Below are positions 1-13,600 of a stretch of DNA of 64,000 bases, one piece after another (the first letter of the stretch is position 1; every line of letters starts with the position of its first letter). The notes beneath the pieces are model-generated. The model worked only from the letters and a program-made list of their open reading frames with translations. It was not told the origin of the DNA and ran no database searches. Made by a program: the position numbers and the translations under genes. This DNA comes from Callaeas wilsoni (lineage: Eukaryota; Chordata; Aves; Passeriformes; Callaeidae): assembly GCA_013398955.1 (NCBI GenBank), contig VWPU01004883.1:1-64000 (forward strand), in the 5' to 3' direction.

Positions 1-73
1 CCGCCCGCCGGCTGCCCACGGCCGGGCCGCAGCGGTGCCGTTCGGGGCGGCGGAGGAGCCTCCCCGTGCCAAG
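1..73 (+). CDS. SNX8: Possible 3' part of SNX8 coding exon 1 (uncertain)
   Basis: The best donor-like site in the island is aag|gtgcgg after base 73. The next exon (7482) starts with the last two bases of a split codon, so exon 1 must end one base into a codon. Frame 1 is open from base 1 to 73 and gives that phase (joining to GAT, Asp). Against this, the Ala/Glu/Pro-rich composition resembling mammalian SNX8 N-termini appears in frame 2 (short run AAEEPPRA), which does not end in the needed phase at this donor. Either the donor, the frame or the exon is misassigned, so treat this as a candidate only. Confidence 0.25.
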
Positions 74-480
74 GTGCGGGGGGAAGGAGCGGCAGCGCCG
101 GCGGCGCCCGGGCCGCTGGGGTTACCTGCCCGGCGGGGCGGCGGGAGGTCGCTCCGGTGGCCGCAGGCGGGCAGCTCCCCGGAGCCCTTCTGCGGGGCCG
201 GACGCGGGCACGGGGCGCGGTCCAGAACTTCTCCCGTGGGGAGTCACGCGGCCGAGCGCTCCCTGCGTCCCGGACAGACTTCATTTCGTGCCTGCTCCCC
301 GCCCGCCGAGGCGGACTCGGGGCGCGTTAGAGCCGGCCCGTGCCGCAGCGGGTCAGTGGGCAGCGGCACGGGCAGTCCCGGTGCCTCCGCTCCGAGCCAA
401 GCCGGCGGCACGTCCAGCGGGGAAAGCACCAGCTCCAAACGCTGGGCTTTTAGGAGCGTGCAGCGGGGTCTGGGATGAAG
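1..480. promoter_or_regulatory. SNX8: CpG island at the 5' end of SNX8
   Basis: The first ~480 bases are very rich in G+C and in CpG, then composition drops sharply to ordinary AT-rich intron by about 500. It lies upstream of all recognisable SNX8 exons on the + strand, so it is most simply the 3' part of the SNX8 promoter island. There is no ATG in any + frame in the first 73 bases, so the transcription start and the start codon probably lie before the window. Confidence is high for the island and moderate for its assignment. Confidence 0.75.
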
Positions 481-3400
481 AAACTTGTAGGCAAATAGTG
501 CCAGCGCTTGTTGCGAAATGAGAGTTGGAGGGAGCTCTTGGGTGAATTGAGGGAATAACATGTTAAGACTCCTTTAGCAGTTGAACTGAAGGAAACTTTT
601 AGAGGGTTCTCTAAAGTTCCCTTTGAAATGGCTGAAGTTTTGTACCTGCTCTGTGCATAGTTTTTTTTTTTTTTTTTGCTCAGATTGGAAAGAAAAATGA
701 GTAGGCAAGCTTAATGCAGGGAAAAATGGTTTGGTTGGACAATATTCAAGATCCACTGTGAGTTTGCTCTTGTTAGGCCTGTGATGCTCCTGATGCAGAT
801 AATGCTTATAAATAAATTATTTTGGAATATTTCTGTCCAGGACTGATGTAACATATTGAACAGCAGCCTTTGTGGAAAAAATGTCCTACTGTACCAAAGA
901 GAGAGCTTGCTCAGGTATGTCTGTTATGAATTTACCATCTGCTTCAGGAGCCTTATAGAGATGAAACAATTGTCTCCAAGTAGAGTATTCTTGAACTGAT
1001 TAATTTCTGGTGATGATGCTTCTGTACCTTTCTGTTCTACTCAACCTTCTTTAGAAAACTCAGTTTTCTTTGGCAAGATTTTATGAGGAACACTGAGAGA
1101 GGGTATATAATGATTTCGGCTAGAGAAAAATAATGCTGTGAATGCAGCAATGTTTTTATTTCTAGCATCATGATGGAGGTTCAGAGATGTTTGAAGTTTC
1201 ACACCCATATGTAATTTTTTTTGGAGATCAGAAGCTTGTCAGTGAGTATTTTGGGAGGGTTGAAATATCCAGAGTAATGAAGAGTCCTGATAGGTATCAC
1301 TCATGCCCCCTTATGAGAGCACATACAAATGCTGTCTTTTTGATTTAGCAGAGTTCAAAGTACTTTAATACAATCGAAGAGAAAAGAAACAAGGATAATG
1401 TCCAATAGGTTGAAGTCAATTTTGCAGAGTGGCTTTTATTGACTTTTTTTCTCCTTTTGCTTTTACTTCCATGTGAGTCTGTTTTGCAGTGATTGCAGGG
1501 AGTGAGGTGTCTCTTTTTCTTCTGCTGGTAAACCTGTAACTGTGCGTGCAGCCTGTGGGAGGGCTGTACAGGTCACAGACAGTATGATTTACACGTGACC
1601 ACTGATTTCCCCCACAGTCTTCAAGTTTGATGGGTTGGTGCAGGTTGATGGAGAAAAATTTACCAGTTCTAGCCATGTGGAATTGGTACAAAAGGAGGAG
1701 AGCTTTAATAATTGCTTTTCAACGGGATTTGAGATGTGAATGAGCTTGTTCTCACTATACAATGTGAGAAAAGACCATTGGGAGGCTGTAGTGTCTGGAG
1801 TGGCAATGCCATTTTTTAATGCTTGAATGCTAACATTAAGTTTTCTCCCAGAATAATCAGGAGGGTGAGAAACGTGTGAGGAAGATGAGAAGCAAAACAA
1901 AGATAAACTGTTTCTTTTCGTGGGATATTCTTGACCTCTATAAGGACGCTTGGTTGTGGAAACTTGCCAGTTTCGTAGTCAGGCTAAAGTGTCCTTGTGA
2001 AAGTTTCCCGGAGTAGTTGTTTGGGTTATTGCTTGCTGGGTTGCATTTTTGGGTGTGAATTTTTACACTTCCAACCTCTTTGTGAAAAACCATAGCTTAG
2101 CAGTCATCCACTGAGCGCTGGGAACCAGCCCTAGTGAGCGTTTGACTTTTTGTCTCTCTAATCTTTGGGCACATTCCTCGATGGATTTTTCTGCGCTAAT
2201 CCTGTTATTTCTTCAGAGTAGCTGCATCTCACTTTATTGTGTTTGCTACAGCTGGGGACTGTGGTCCGTGGCTGACTTGTGAATGGAATGTGTCCCTTGT
2301 ATTCCCAGACTTGGGAAATCGGGTGAATCCGTTGATGATCTAACGGCATAGTTAAAAGAGCAGGGCACCAAGCCTAAGGTTAGTTCTTTGCCCATAATAA
2401 ATCTGTGCGACGTGGGGAGGAGATAAGTTGGTGCTGGAGTTTTTTTCTGCTGGAGTATGGGATTGTGGTAGTTTGAGAAGCAGTTGGAGGCCTACAGCTG
2501 CAGGGGACTGCAGAAATTCAGGTGCTTTTTAATATTACTAAATAAAGGTTAAATAGTCTCATCTGGTTTTGAGTTGTGGCATAACTTCTCTGTTTCATCT
2601 TTAAGAGCACCAAGTGCTGAATAACAATCTTAAACTTAGTTGGAAAAAACCCCAAACAACCACAAAAAAAAAAAACCCAAACCAAAACCAAACTACCCGC
2701 AACACCAAAAAAACAAGGGGAAATATAAAAACCTAACAAAAGGAAAAAAAAACCAGAAAACCCAGACTAACTAGTGCAGGGTACATACTTGACATCTGTG
2801 GTGGTGTTTTGGGTTTTTTTTAAGGAGAAAAACAAAATGTTGGAGTCTGTTTCCAGCATCTAAATTTATGATACTGTGTATGCTATTTTATCTCGTTTTG
2901 GCAGTGGGTAGCTTATATTTACAAGGGAATTGTTGGGAAGGAGAAGGAAGGACACTCTTAGACTGAAGCTAAATATGATAACTTTTCTTGTACCCAGTAA
3001 GAAATAGACCTGCCTTCCATGTTGAACACACAGCTGTGTAGCACTTAGCTTTTTTAGACTGATTCTTTTGCTTTTGTCCTTTTTAAATAAGAATTGCATG
3101 GTTTTAAATTCTTCAAAACAACCCAAAAAAGTTGCGTGCAGTTGTCTCAAAAATATGTAAAGCCTTTAATAGGAAGAGAGTTTTGTTTGCTTTTTTTTGG
3201 TGGGATTTCTGTTGTTCTTTTTTTTTTAGGGGATTTCAAATAATTTAATATTTTTAAAAAGGAAAACTAAGACAGGAATCTGTTTGAATTTGTAGTTGAA
3301 ATCTGCACCAGCTGTCAGGGAGGCTGATGTGGACACTGGATTCTGGAATTATGGAGGAACGTGTTTGAGACAATAAGGGGGAAAGGCATCTCCATAATTC

Positions 3401-6400
3401 CTGAGGCTTCTCAGGAGAAGGCAGAAGGGAAAGGGAAATGCTGATGGATGATATTTACATCACTGCTTTACCCAGGAGTTGGCAGGGAAGCCCTCATTTT
3501 TTCCAGGGACAAATCTGAGGTATCTGTGTACAAAACCAGTCAGTTTTCATATTCCCTTGCATTTCCTGTGGGTTGGATCCCCTCTGCTCTGCACAGCTGT
3601 GGCCTGTGATGATGGAGGAGAGATCTGAGCTGTTTTTCCTGAAGGTTTTGCTTCCTTACAGGCTCCTTTCTCCTTCTAGTAAATATGCTATTAATATAAC
3701 AAGTATAATTCTGTGGCACCATCTACTTAAGCATGTCTAATAAATTTATCTGATTAGTACCTGGTGTAATAAAGAGTTGGTAGCATCAGCCATCTGTAAA
3801 ATGGAGATAAGGCTTCCAAATTTGATTGACAGAGCTTAAACAGGGAAAGGAGATTAATGTTGTGATTTACCACCTGTGCTTCCAGCCCTGGCACTGCTCT
3901 ACTGTATGTGCTTACTCACATGGAAAACCTCTGTGCAGCTATCCAGGTACTTGGAATTCTGCTCTGGCTTTCATAAGTGTGTGATTTTGGAAATTTTGAT
4001 GGAGGAAACTGGTAGCTCCATGGAGGGCAGATTGCTGCCCAGCTGTGTCAGTGGTGTAATGAACATTGAGCACTAACTAAAGCGTGAAACACATGGTATA
4101 AAGTAGAGAAATTTTCTATTGCAGTTTTCTCTGGGTAAGTGTCTCAACTCCCTTCAGTCCAAAGGCTACCTGACTTGTTACCAAAAAAAAAAAAAAAAGT
4201 AATATGCAGTGTTTTCATAGCTGTTTTCTTTTACAACCAAACAAAAACTAGGCCATGCTTTGAATGCTTCTTCAAACTTTTAGTTCTTGTCATCTTGTTG
4301 TTTTCTTGTTTGCATACGTATGTTTATATGTATTATTTTTAACTTTTATATCAACTTGTTTTCAGTTGTACCAGGCCACTTCCTGATATCTTATTGACAA
4401 CAGATTGAGAAACTGCTGGAGCAAAAGCCTAGCTTGTAGGAAAAAGCTGATCTTTATTTTGTCTGCTTCTCAGTGTTCCAGGGACCATTCCATACCTCGT
4501 TTCTGTATCCACTTGCTGCTCTCTCTATATAAACTTTACTAGATAATGATCTGCTGAAACCAAAGGGAATGTTTTCAAAATTAGCTGTTCTCCAGCAGAG
4601 AGTGCGTGATGGGAAGCGTTAAGTGTTCCGTTACAATGCATGTAAATCCTTTTACTGGCTGAACACAGGAGCTCATACCAATGAGTTCCCACTTTTATCC
4701 ACCATTCCTGGCCAGGGCTCTTGAGGCTGTTCCCAAATAGGCTCTTTAGTAAGTAAAATGAAAAATGGGCTGAAGAATAGCTCCAGTATATATTGCCCTG
4801 TAGGGTTAGTGTTAATGCCATAATAAGCGTTTCCTAAAGCAGGTTAACAGCTGTCCCAGAGTCATTTTATTGTGTTCTCAGACCAGTGTTTGTGGGTGTA
4901 GATTCACTCTGAGTAACTGTCTTGTTGATACCAGACACGCTGAGGTTATTAATTAAACAGTAATTATTAAAACTTGTTTGCATGGTTGTCTAGTTTGTGT
5001 GATTTCACACATTTAGACAAGGTTGAGATGTAAAGTAGCTACAGAATATTTCAGAGAGAGCCATGAGTGTGAACTGCTGATAAAAAGAAGGCATTTCCTG
5101 CAGGTGAATTTTAGAAAGCAAATTTAGAGAATAACTTGATGAAAACTGGGGAAGAATTACCAAGAAAAGAGCAACATGGCTGAATTGTCAAAGGACTGTG
5201 GAGCCTTGCCTGGTGGGGCATCACTCTGTCGATGTCTTACTGGGTAATAAGGTTCAGATCTGTAATGAACTGGAGAGTCCTCAGCATCAGTTTGGTTCTG
5301 AGACTTACAGATGCAACATGAGGGTTTCATGGTTCACCCTATACATCTTTTCTCCTCATACCTATCTCTTGCCATTGGGGTTTCAGTGGCTTGCCAGACA
5401 GTGCTGAGCCCCAGTTCAGGGACTGGTTTGTGCTGTCCAGCAGAAAGATGGGAAGCAGAGCCAGTGAATCAGTAGGCAGGAGGAGATGTGTTAGTACAGA
5501 TTGGCACTGCTTGGGGAATTAGCTGGGGTGCATTTTGAGTAGCCTCCTTTGGGAAGGGGGAGCCTCTGCATATGGCCCAGTGGCCGAGCATCGCAAAAGG
5601 CTCTGGAATTCTGTGTAGGGATGTGTGTGAGCATTGGAGGAGTGACAACATCTGCTGTGTCGTGATGCATTTCACTGATGTGTCTTGAGCAGTTAAAGCC
5701 AAGACTTACAAGGGTGGACACCCAGAGAGCTGCTGCTCTGGATATCCAGGATGCCTTGTGCTCTGCAGGTGTTATCACTTCATCCATCCCATGTCAACAC
5801 TGAATTAGCTTGTATTATTTTACTGCAAATTTCTGGCAGGTAGCTGGAAATTTTTAGGAGCTGCTACATAGGTGGGGTTAGCAGGTGATATATTAATCTG
5901 TTAAAGCAGAGGTGTTAAGACTTGCTTCTCTGAGTCACATTGGCAGGAATCTGAAGCCTGATGAGGCATGTGGGATAAGGTCATTTGTCCTGGATTTGGT
6001 TTGGTTTCATTAAGCCATTTTATGGAACAAATAGCAAAGTGTTTGTTATGAAGCCATAAATCCGAGGAATTAAAGATTGCTTGTTTTCCCTGTTTATCAG
6101 GGCCTAGGGCACACGAAGGAGCAGGTGGGAAATCCTTATCAGGAGGAGGTCAGGGCTTTCAAGTTAAGGATATGACTTCTTATCTTCCGTGAGTTAATCT
6201 GTTACACAGTTAACAACTTTTTGAACTATGTATCAAAGCTTAAAGAAATGCTTCTTGCTTCTCTAGTGTTACTGTCTGTGTTCTCAAAATTGCAGATATA
6301 TTTAAGAACTTCTGTACAATGGCAAGGAAGGGATAATGAATCCTACCTGGCTTTTCTAGGTACCTTGCATCAGTGGATTTGACTTCCTTTGTAAAAGAGC

Positions 6401-7481
6401 TTTTTCACAGTATGCCTCTTACAGAGAGGAAGCAACCCACCTGCTCCAGACTGGAGAGCAGAACTCAGATCTGGGGTGAATGGAGTCCAGGGTTGTACTC
6501 TCATTTTTCAGACTGTTTCCTATGTGTGGAATGGGTAGAAAAGAAAGGATTGCTTTGAAAAACAATGTAGTTTGCAGTCACATTATAGATGTAGTTATGA
6601 AGTCAGGTTGAGATAACAGGCTGCAGTCAGGCACTTGATAAGAGAATGCTCTGAGTCATCAGCTTTGCCACTTCTTTGATGTCATTTGTCCTCTGGGGCC
6701 AAATTCTCAAGACCCATCATTTTTCACTTCTGCATTTGTCTGAGAATCAGTTAAAACTGTTCAAAGCTATCCAGTTATGGTCAAATTCACGGTCCAAAGC
6801 TGTTTGTTTTCTAGCTACCAGTAGTGGAATAGAATAGGTGAGTTCGAAAGATTTTGCCGCAGCTTGCTGTGATTAAGGAATTGTCAGGTTGGTAGCCCTT
6901 ATTAGGAACCTTTTCCCTCTGCTTTGGAACTTAAGTATGTTGACATAGTAAATTATTGTAATTCACGCTTACTGTAGAACACTGTCATAGAGTTTAATAA
7001 AATTATGTCAAACGAAGTGTCTCCTTCCTTTGTACTGATGTGCAAAATTAATGGATTAAATTTCTGCAGCGTGGTAAAACGACACATTTTTCTTTCCTTC
7101 CATGAGTTGTTCTAGGCAGGATCCAAAAGTGCTGAGCGAGGGTTTTGTTCATTTTGGCAGATCCTGCTGTGGTGGGAGCTGGACAGACAGGAAATGCAGG
7201 CCTCTTAGCTGATTCACAGAACAAATTTGGCCTGTGATTCTTTGCTTGGTGATGTCTCCCTGACTCGATATAATTGGTGCTGCTCCTGGGTGCTGTGGGC
7301 AGGGAGGTACCGGTGTGTGAACGTGTGTGAAGCAGCACAACCTCCCGGGGGAGCGGCCTGGCTGAGCTTCTGGTTGTGTTGCACCACTCTGGTAGCACCA
7401 AACAAAGGAACAGAATATTTTAAGGCTACTTCTTTTACTGTATCTTATCAGGTCTACTGTTTTTTCCTTTTTGTCTTCTAG
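74..7481 (+). other. SNX8: SNX8 intron 1
   Basis: This 7.4-kb stretch between the CpG island and the first secure SNX8 exon has ordinary AT-rich intronic composition. I see a T-run near 661-677, an A/C-rich low-complexity tract at about 2640-2765 and an A-run near 4183-4198. Open frames here are short, lack domain signatures and lack flanking splice logic. I recognise no gene or RNA. Confidence 0.6.
2640..2765. repeat. A/C-rich low-complexity tract
   Basis: About 125 bases composed almost entirely of A and C, with irregular CAAAACC/CAAACC-like words and A-runs. Similar tracts occur at 45541-45595 and 61803-61847. No fixed unit length can be read, so this is simple low-complexity DNA rather than a satellite. 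Confidence 0.7.
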
Positions 7482-7672
7482 ATTTGGCAAAGCCTCCAGT
7501 AAATGAACCGAGGGAACCGGAACAGTTTCTAATGCAGACGCCCCAGGGAAATCCACTGCTGCTTTCCCACACCCTACAAGAGCTATTGAGCAAGGACAGT
7601 GTGCAGGTGGAGCTTATACCTGAGAAGAAGGGCCTTTTTCTGAAACATGTGGAATATGAGGTTTCCAGCAAG
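7482..7672 (+). CDS. SNX8: SNX8 exon, start of PX domain
   Basis: Acceptor ttctag before 7482 and donor aag|gtaatg after 7672. The exon begins with two bases completing a split Asp codon and ends in phase 0 (residues 1-64 from that Asp). It holds the QGNPLLLSHTLQELL stretch and the first PX strands, ending HVEYEVSSK. An in-frame ATG (in FLMQTPQ) could serve as an internal start if exon 1 is non-coding in some transcripts. Confidence 0.92.
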
Positions 7673-10600
7673 GTAATGTGAGCACGCTTTGGGCTTGGTG
7701 ACAATGTGTCCTCTTAAGGATGTCTGTGCAGTTTCTGCTGCTAAAGCCTGGAGTGATCTCGATGTGCTGGGTGATGCTGGTTTTAAGCAGACCAGTTGTG
7801 GGTGTTTACTGGGCCTTCCTGACCTGGGCCTCTGCAGCATGGAACATCCAGCTGAGGTGTGAAGGATGGTCTGCGAGTTCACTTGCCTGAAACCTGAGCT
7901 CTGTACAAAAACAGTTGTATGAAGTGAAAACAGAATGGTTTTGTAACAAATCAGTGTAGGTGGCTGGATATTTCAAACCATTTTGAGCTAGTGAAGAAAT
8001 TATATGGACAGTGGGAAAAAAAAAAAATGTGGAAGTGCTGCTGCCTAAGCTGTGCATTGACTTATCCCCCCCTTCGTGAATTGCAGCGATTCAAGTGCTC
8101 AGTGTACAGACGATACAACGATTTTGTGGTGTTCCACGAGATGCTGCTGCAGAAGTTCCCGTATCGCATGGTGCCGGCACTGCCCCCAAAGAGGATGCTG
8201 GGAGGTAAACCTGCTTCTTGGCTTTTGGCTGCAGGGGTTTTGCTTTGCGGTGCGAGCACAATCAAGGTGATACTGTTGAAAAGAAATGTTTAAAGGATTG
8301 AAAGTCCTGCCTTCTGCTTGGCTCAGATAACAACTTTGAGGTTATAACACACAATTTGGAGGTGTGAATTATTGCCGTCCTAGAAATTCCTACACGTGAG
8401 ATATTAATGCAAAATTTCTGTGGGGGTTTTCCTGTGGAATTTCAGTATCTAATGATTTTTCTTAATAAAATTTTAGGTGTAATTCTACACAAGAGCACAG
8501 CAGAGTTGCAGGTATTGCTTCTTAGAAAAACAGGTTGTGATGATCATTGTTTAGTGGTGGACTTGGCAGTGTTAGTTTAACAGCTGGATTCAGTCTTCTT
8601 AAAAGTTCTTTTCCAACCTGAATGGAATCAGTGTCAGTTCATTCAAGTATACTTTAGCTGTTAGACTAGAAACCAAGAAGTATCCCAAGAGAGAAAGCAT
8701 GTCAAAGCTCTTTCAGGAACATTTTTCATTAATCTCAAATACTGACACTGGTTTTAAGCATTTATCATTTCAAATGTTGCATAACTGTATAGAATCCTGT
8801 CTTGTTTAGTACTTTATCTGTGAAAGAACAAGCTTTTCAGTGTCTTCTCTCCTGCCCATGGTGCTAAGCTCACTGTGTTTCAATAAATAATTGATTTCAA
8901 TTGAGGAGTCCATGTATTGCTCCAGTAAAGCAGAATTGGTAAACGGTGAGCAGAGCAGAGTGTACAGTGAACTGGAGCAAAGCAAAATCATACCCCTGGA
9001 AAGCTTCAATGGCTGTATATTCTTATGATGGAATGTGAATTGTGAAGACTTCTTTTGGGGGTTGTGAAACCTGTGTGTGAATTTAACCTGATTCAGTGTT
9101 CCCAGCCAGAATTTCCACTTCATGCAACACCTATGAGCAAAGATACCTTCTCTGATTAATCTCAGTGGAGAGAGGATGCTCGAAGGAAGCTCCCAATATC
9201 TATCATTTGTCAGGCACTGTTATTTCCTTGCATTGCTGGTGTGTTGATACTTCCCTGCATTCACTGGTGCATTTCTTCCCACGCATATCACAACTTCAGG
9301 AAAAAAACTGATAGGATGAGTTCCCAAACTGTGCTGGGAGAACAGTTCTAATACAGTGCAAAGCTGTGATAAGGCAGAGAGTGCTGATTGCCCTTAGTCC
9401 AGTGACTGCATATAGAAGAGCTGTGCAAGTGGCCTTAATGGAAACTGCAAACAGGAAAAAGGAAAGGGAATGGGTAGTTCTTGTTTCTGAGTAGATTAAT
9501 GGACTGACAAATGGAGTTGCAGGACACAGGGTTTGATGGATTAGTATAGATGTGTGACTCTTGGAGCCTCCAAGTCCCAGAGCCAGATGGACAAAGCTGC
9601 GTTCTTTGTCCTTGGTGTGCCCCTCTGCTGAGTTACACGGATCCCAGTGGGGGTCTGCTCCCCTGCATCTGTCAGATGGAGATGGATGACCTGCTCTGCT
9701 CATTTGGAGGATAGCAACCCTCTGAGGCAGATCCTGTGGGAAGTGGGCACACGACTTCAGAAATGTCTCTGTAGGTTAAGTGTGAGCAAAGGAAAATCAA
9801 GATCTGCAACCCCAATGGCAGAAAAATGAATTGGTGGGTGGTGCTGTACTGAGGATCGCCTGTGAGAGTCCTCACAGCCAGCAAACTGCCAGCTTAAAAC
9901 TGAAGCAAAAGAGTAATAATCCTTCATGATATGAAAGTGTTGTCATGGATAAGAGCATTCCTTCTATTTCTTTCTATGCTGCTTTCTTTTCCTTTAATCT
10001 TTGGTTTTATTTTTTATTGTTCCTGAAAAACTCCAGGAACTTTGATTTACTGCCTTATTGCAGGTATTGCCAGATTGAAATATTCCTGTTTCAGCAAGAG
10101 AAGCAGAATTTTTTTAGTTTGACAAGTAAAGACTCTGGATGGATGTACTGCAGATTGCTGTGCAAGTCTTCCAAAGTACTTTTTGACATCTTGCATGACA
10201 AGGATGGATGCTGATCCTAGGAGTCCCAAAGAGACTGGGATATTCTCTGTGGAATTGATTCGGAGGAAGAAGAATCTCTGTAGGGCCATAGTTTGTAAGG
10301 GGAGGTTTCAGGACTTAGGCTTGGTTGTTTGTCCTTCCTCCCTGACCTACCCTGTGGAAATAACCACATGCAGCTGTGTATGGCTGGAATTTGGTAAGAG
10401 GTAAAGAATGCTTGATGGAATATTTGTTCAGGTGGTCAGTGTAAAAGGTCTGGTTTTGGGAGCTGACGGACTATAGGTAACCACTCTATGGTTCTTGTTG
10501 CAGTGCTTTCTTTTTTCTTTCTGAGATGTAACCTGAGGTGCATTAATTGAAATTTTGTGTTTCTCCCTGCAGCTGATCGCGAGTTCATAGAATCGAGGAG

Positions 10601-13600
10601 GAGAGCGCTGAAGCGTTTTATAAACCTGGTGGCTCGACATCCCCCTTTCTCCGAAGATGTGCTCTTGAAACTCTTTCTGTCCTTCAGTGGCTCAGTGAGT
10701 GTTTGTTAGCAATAGTCCTGAGCTTGCATGTCTTGCTGTAACTGCCTCCCTGGGCACAGCGTTCAGAGTTGCTGTTAACCTACATGGGTTTGCTCCCTGT
10801 GATGAAGAGAATTTTCTCTCAGCAGGTGTTTCCACAGTGGAAAGTGGAAGGTAATTTCACTCAATGCCAGGAGTGTAGTAGTTTGAAAATTATAACTGTT
10901 CTTTGAGGAAAAGCATCATCTCTATTCCCCTAACTTAACCTGGGTAAAGCTGTATGTGCTGAGTTGTGCCGTACTGCTGCAGTGTATCTTGAGACCTGCA
11001 TGAACTGCCTGTGTGTTTCATAGTTCTTTCATGCTCATTTGATTCTCTGTTTTCTCCAGGATGTACAGAATAAGCTAAGGGAGTTGGTCCAGGGAGTAGG
11101 AGATGAATTTGTGACTTGCAGATTAGCTACCCAGGCCAAGGTATGTGTATGAATTTCTTGCAACGTGTTATTCTGGTTTAATTGGCTTTCTTCTCCAGGT
11201 GCTTCAGTTATGGCATTTGTGCAGTGATGGAGACCTTAGGTAGGAAACAGTTGTTTCCAGAGTTTGAAGGACTTGTAATTTTATTGAAAAGATCAAATAA
11301 ACTTTTGACTCTTAAAGGCCTGATATTTCTAGCTAAATTCTGGCTCATGAATATGATATAGACTAAACAATGAATTCTGCTCAGAACATGTTTCTCTGTA
11401 ATTACTTGTACTTGCATAACAAACAAATGCACAAATTGCACAATTTAAAAGTTAATATCTAGATTGATGTCTTTTCCTTGTGCTCGTGCCCTCATTCTGT
11501 CTGTTGTCCTCTCCCTGTGGGAGAGCAATCTGGACTGTTATGGAAAAGTTAGTTATAAGTTCTCCACATATCTCTTTATCCCAGTGATTAGTGCTATGAC
11601 AAGTTTTAAGTACACATCCACTGTGTTCATTGAGCAATTTCAAAGTAAGTTGTTGTTCAGGTTCCTGCAATGCTTGCAGAAGGTTTTGCAACTGGAACTT
11701 AATTCAGGCTTTTACCAGTGATAAACTGGTCAAAAAAAAGCTGAGCTTTCAGTTCATGCTTGACTTTACGGGGCTGGGAATTACCAGTAGGATCAGATCA
11801 GAACTTGTGAGCTTGAAACCTCACAAAGCCTCTTTTACCTACGTAGGAGAATTGCAGATTTTGCCAACTCTGTCTACACTGGGTATTTGAATCTCATTCT
11901 ACCTCTGAAAATTAGGGCTATTTGTGTGACATCTGACTTGGACACCTAAATGAGAAGCTGATCTCTGCAGAGCTGTTAGAGCACAGCGTGAGGGAGCGAG
12001 CACAGGAGGGAAGCCTGTCCCTCTCTGCAGACTGTGCTGTGCCTCTGATTTATCCACCAGTAATCCCTCTGTACTCCTTCAGGACTTCCTCCCAGCTGAC
12101 ATTCAGGCCCAGTTTGCTGCCAGCAGGGAGCTGATCAGAAATATTTATAACAGCTTTTATAAGCTCCGGGACCGTGCGGAGAGGATCGCTTCCCGAGCCA
12201 TCGATAACGCCTCCGACCTCCTCATATTTGGGAAGGAGCTAAGGTAGGTCGGGAGGAACAGTGATATGAACATTTCTACTGTTGCTTTAGAACTCAAAAC
12301 CATGTAAAGTTTACCTGCAAACGGTCTGGTAAAAATGGGTGTTTCAGTGCATGCTGTAGGACATAATGAATTTTCCTTCTATAAAAGAAGGAAATGCATG
12401 CTTTCCACTACGGCTGCATTCCCTAGAGTGTGAGGAAATAAAACAGAAATACCTGCACATTCAGGTACTTGTGTTATTGTCTCTCTCCCCAGTATGTACA
12501 CAGTTAACTGCAGTGTGATGGAACAGTAGTAGCTCAGCACTGTGAGCTATTTAGACAGATCTGAAACTCTGAACTGGTCTCTGCAAATAACTTTATTTGC
12601 TCGGTGGAATTTGTCTCCTAGATGTGACCATTGCTTATCTCCTTCCAGTGCTTTGGGCTCAGACACTACCCCGCTTCCTTCCTGGGCTGCTTTGAATAAC
12701 AACACATGGGGGACTCTGAAACAGGCCTTGAAGGGTCTGTCTGTTGAATTTGCACTTCTGGCAGATAAGGCTGTGCAGCAGGTGAGTCCTTTACTTTTTC
12801 CTTTTTTTTTTTTCCCTTTTTGTAATATGAATGAGGTACACTGCTGCCCTAAATTTCATCTTGAATCATGAGCTCTGTGGACATAAGCCCTTCAAGAGTT
12901 AAGAGGGAGATTGTAGTCCAAACTCACATCCTCAACTACCAGCCTGCTTGTTCAAGCTTGCGTGAAATACTTGGACTGTGTTTAAATGGGGAAAAAATGT
13001 AACATGCAAGGGAAAGGAGGGAAAAACTTGCTTTCTCTCTTAATTTGAAATGGTTACTGCACACATAAAGTTCACTACTATGGTGAGCTGTCCAAAGGTG
13101 CTGTTTTCCATCTTATTAATCTGCTACAGAGAACCCAGAATAACTTACTTCTGAATCAAATTTTCACATTCATGTACTTAAACATGACATGAGAATCATT
13201 CAGACAGAAGCACCACATTCCTGTCTAAGTGTACAGTGTGGTAATGACTGTCAGAACGATGTGAGAACACGACAGTCTGGGAAGGAAAAGTAATAGTTTT
13301 GTCTTCAGTGCTCTTCATCTCACTGTGTTGAAACATGCAGCGTGCTTTTGTAGATCAGTCAGGCCAGGTCTCTTTCTCTGGAGTTTACGCTCCAGAGAGC
13401 TCTATTGATACAGGAAGAAAAGAGTATCCTGTAAAATAAAAATCTAGTAGTGAAATTTGTCTTGATGTCTCATCTCTGCCTTCTAATGCATGAACTATTA
13501 TGGGGAACATGCAGGTATTCAGAGTTTTAATGGATTAGTTATCCTGTAGGAAGGGAAGATGAAAGATTGGAGGAATCTGCAAGAGCAAGGAATTCCAGGC

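Noticed and set aside
7048..7556. Overlapping minus-strand frames of 117 and 135 codons near the SNX8 exon
   Set aside because: Antisense shadows of intron and exon sequence, with no recognisable domain and no supporting splice or promoter signals.
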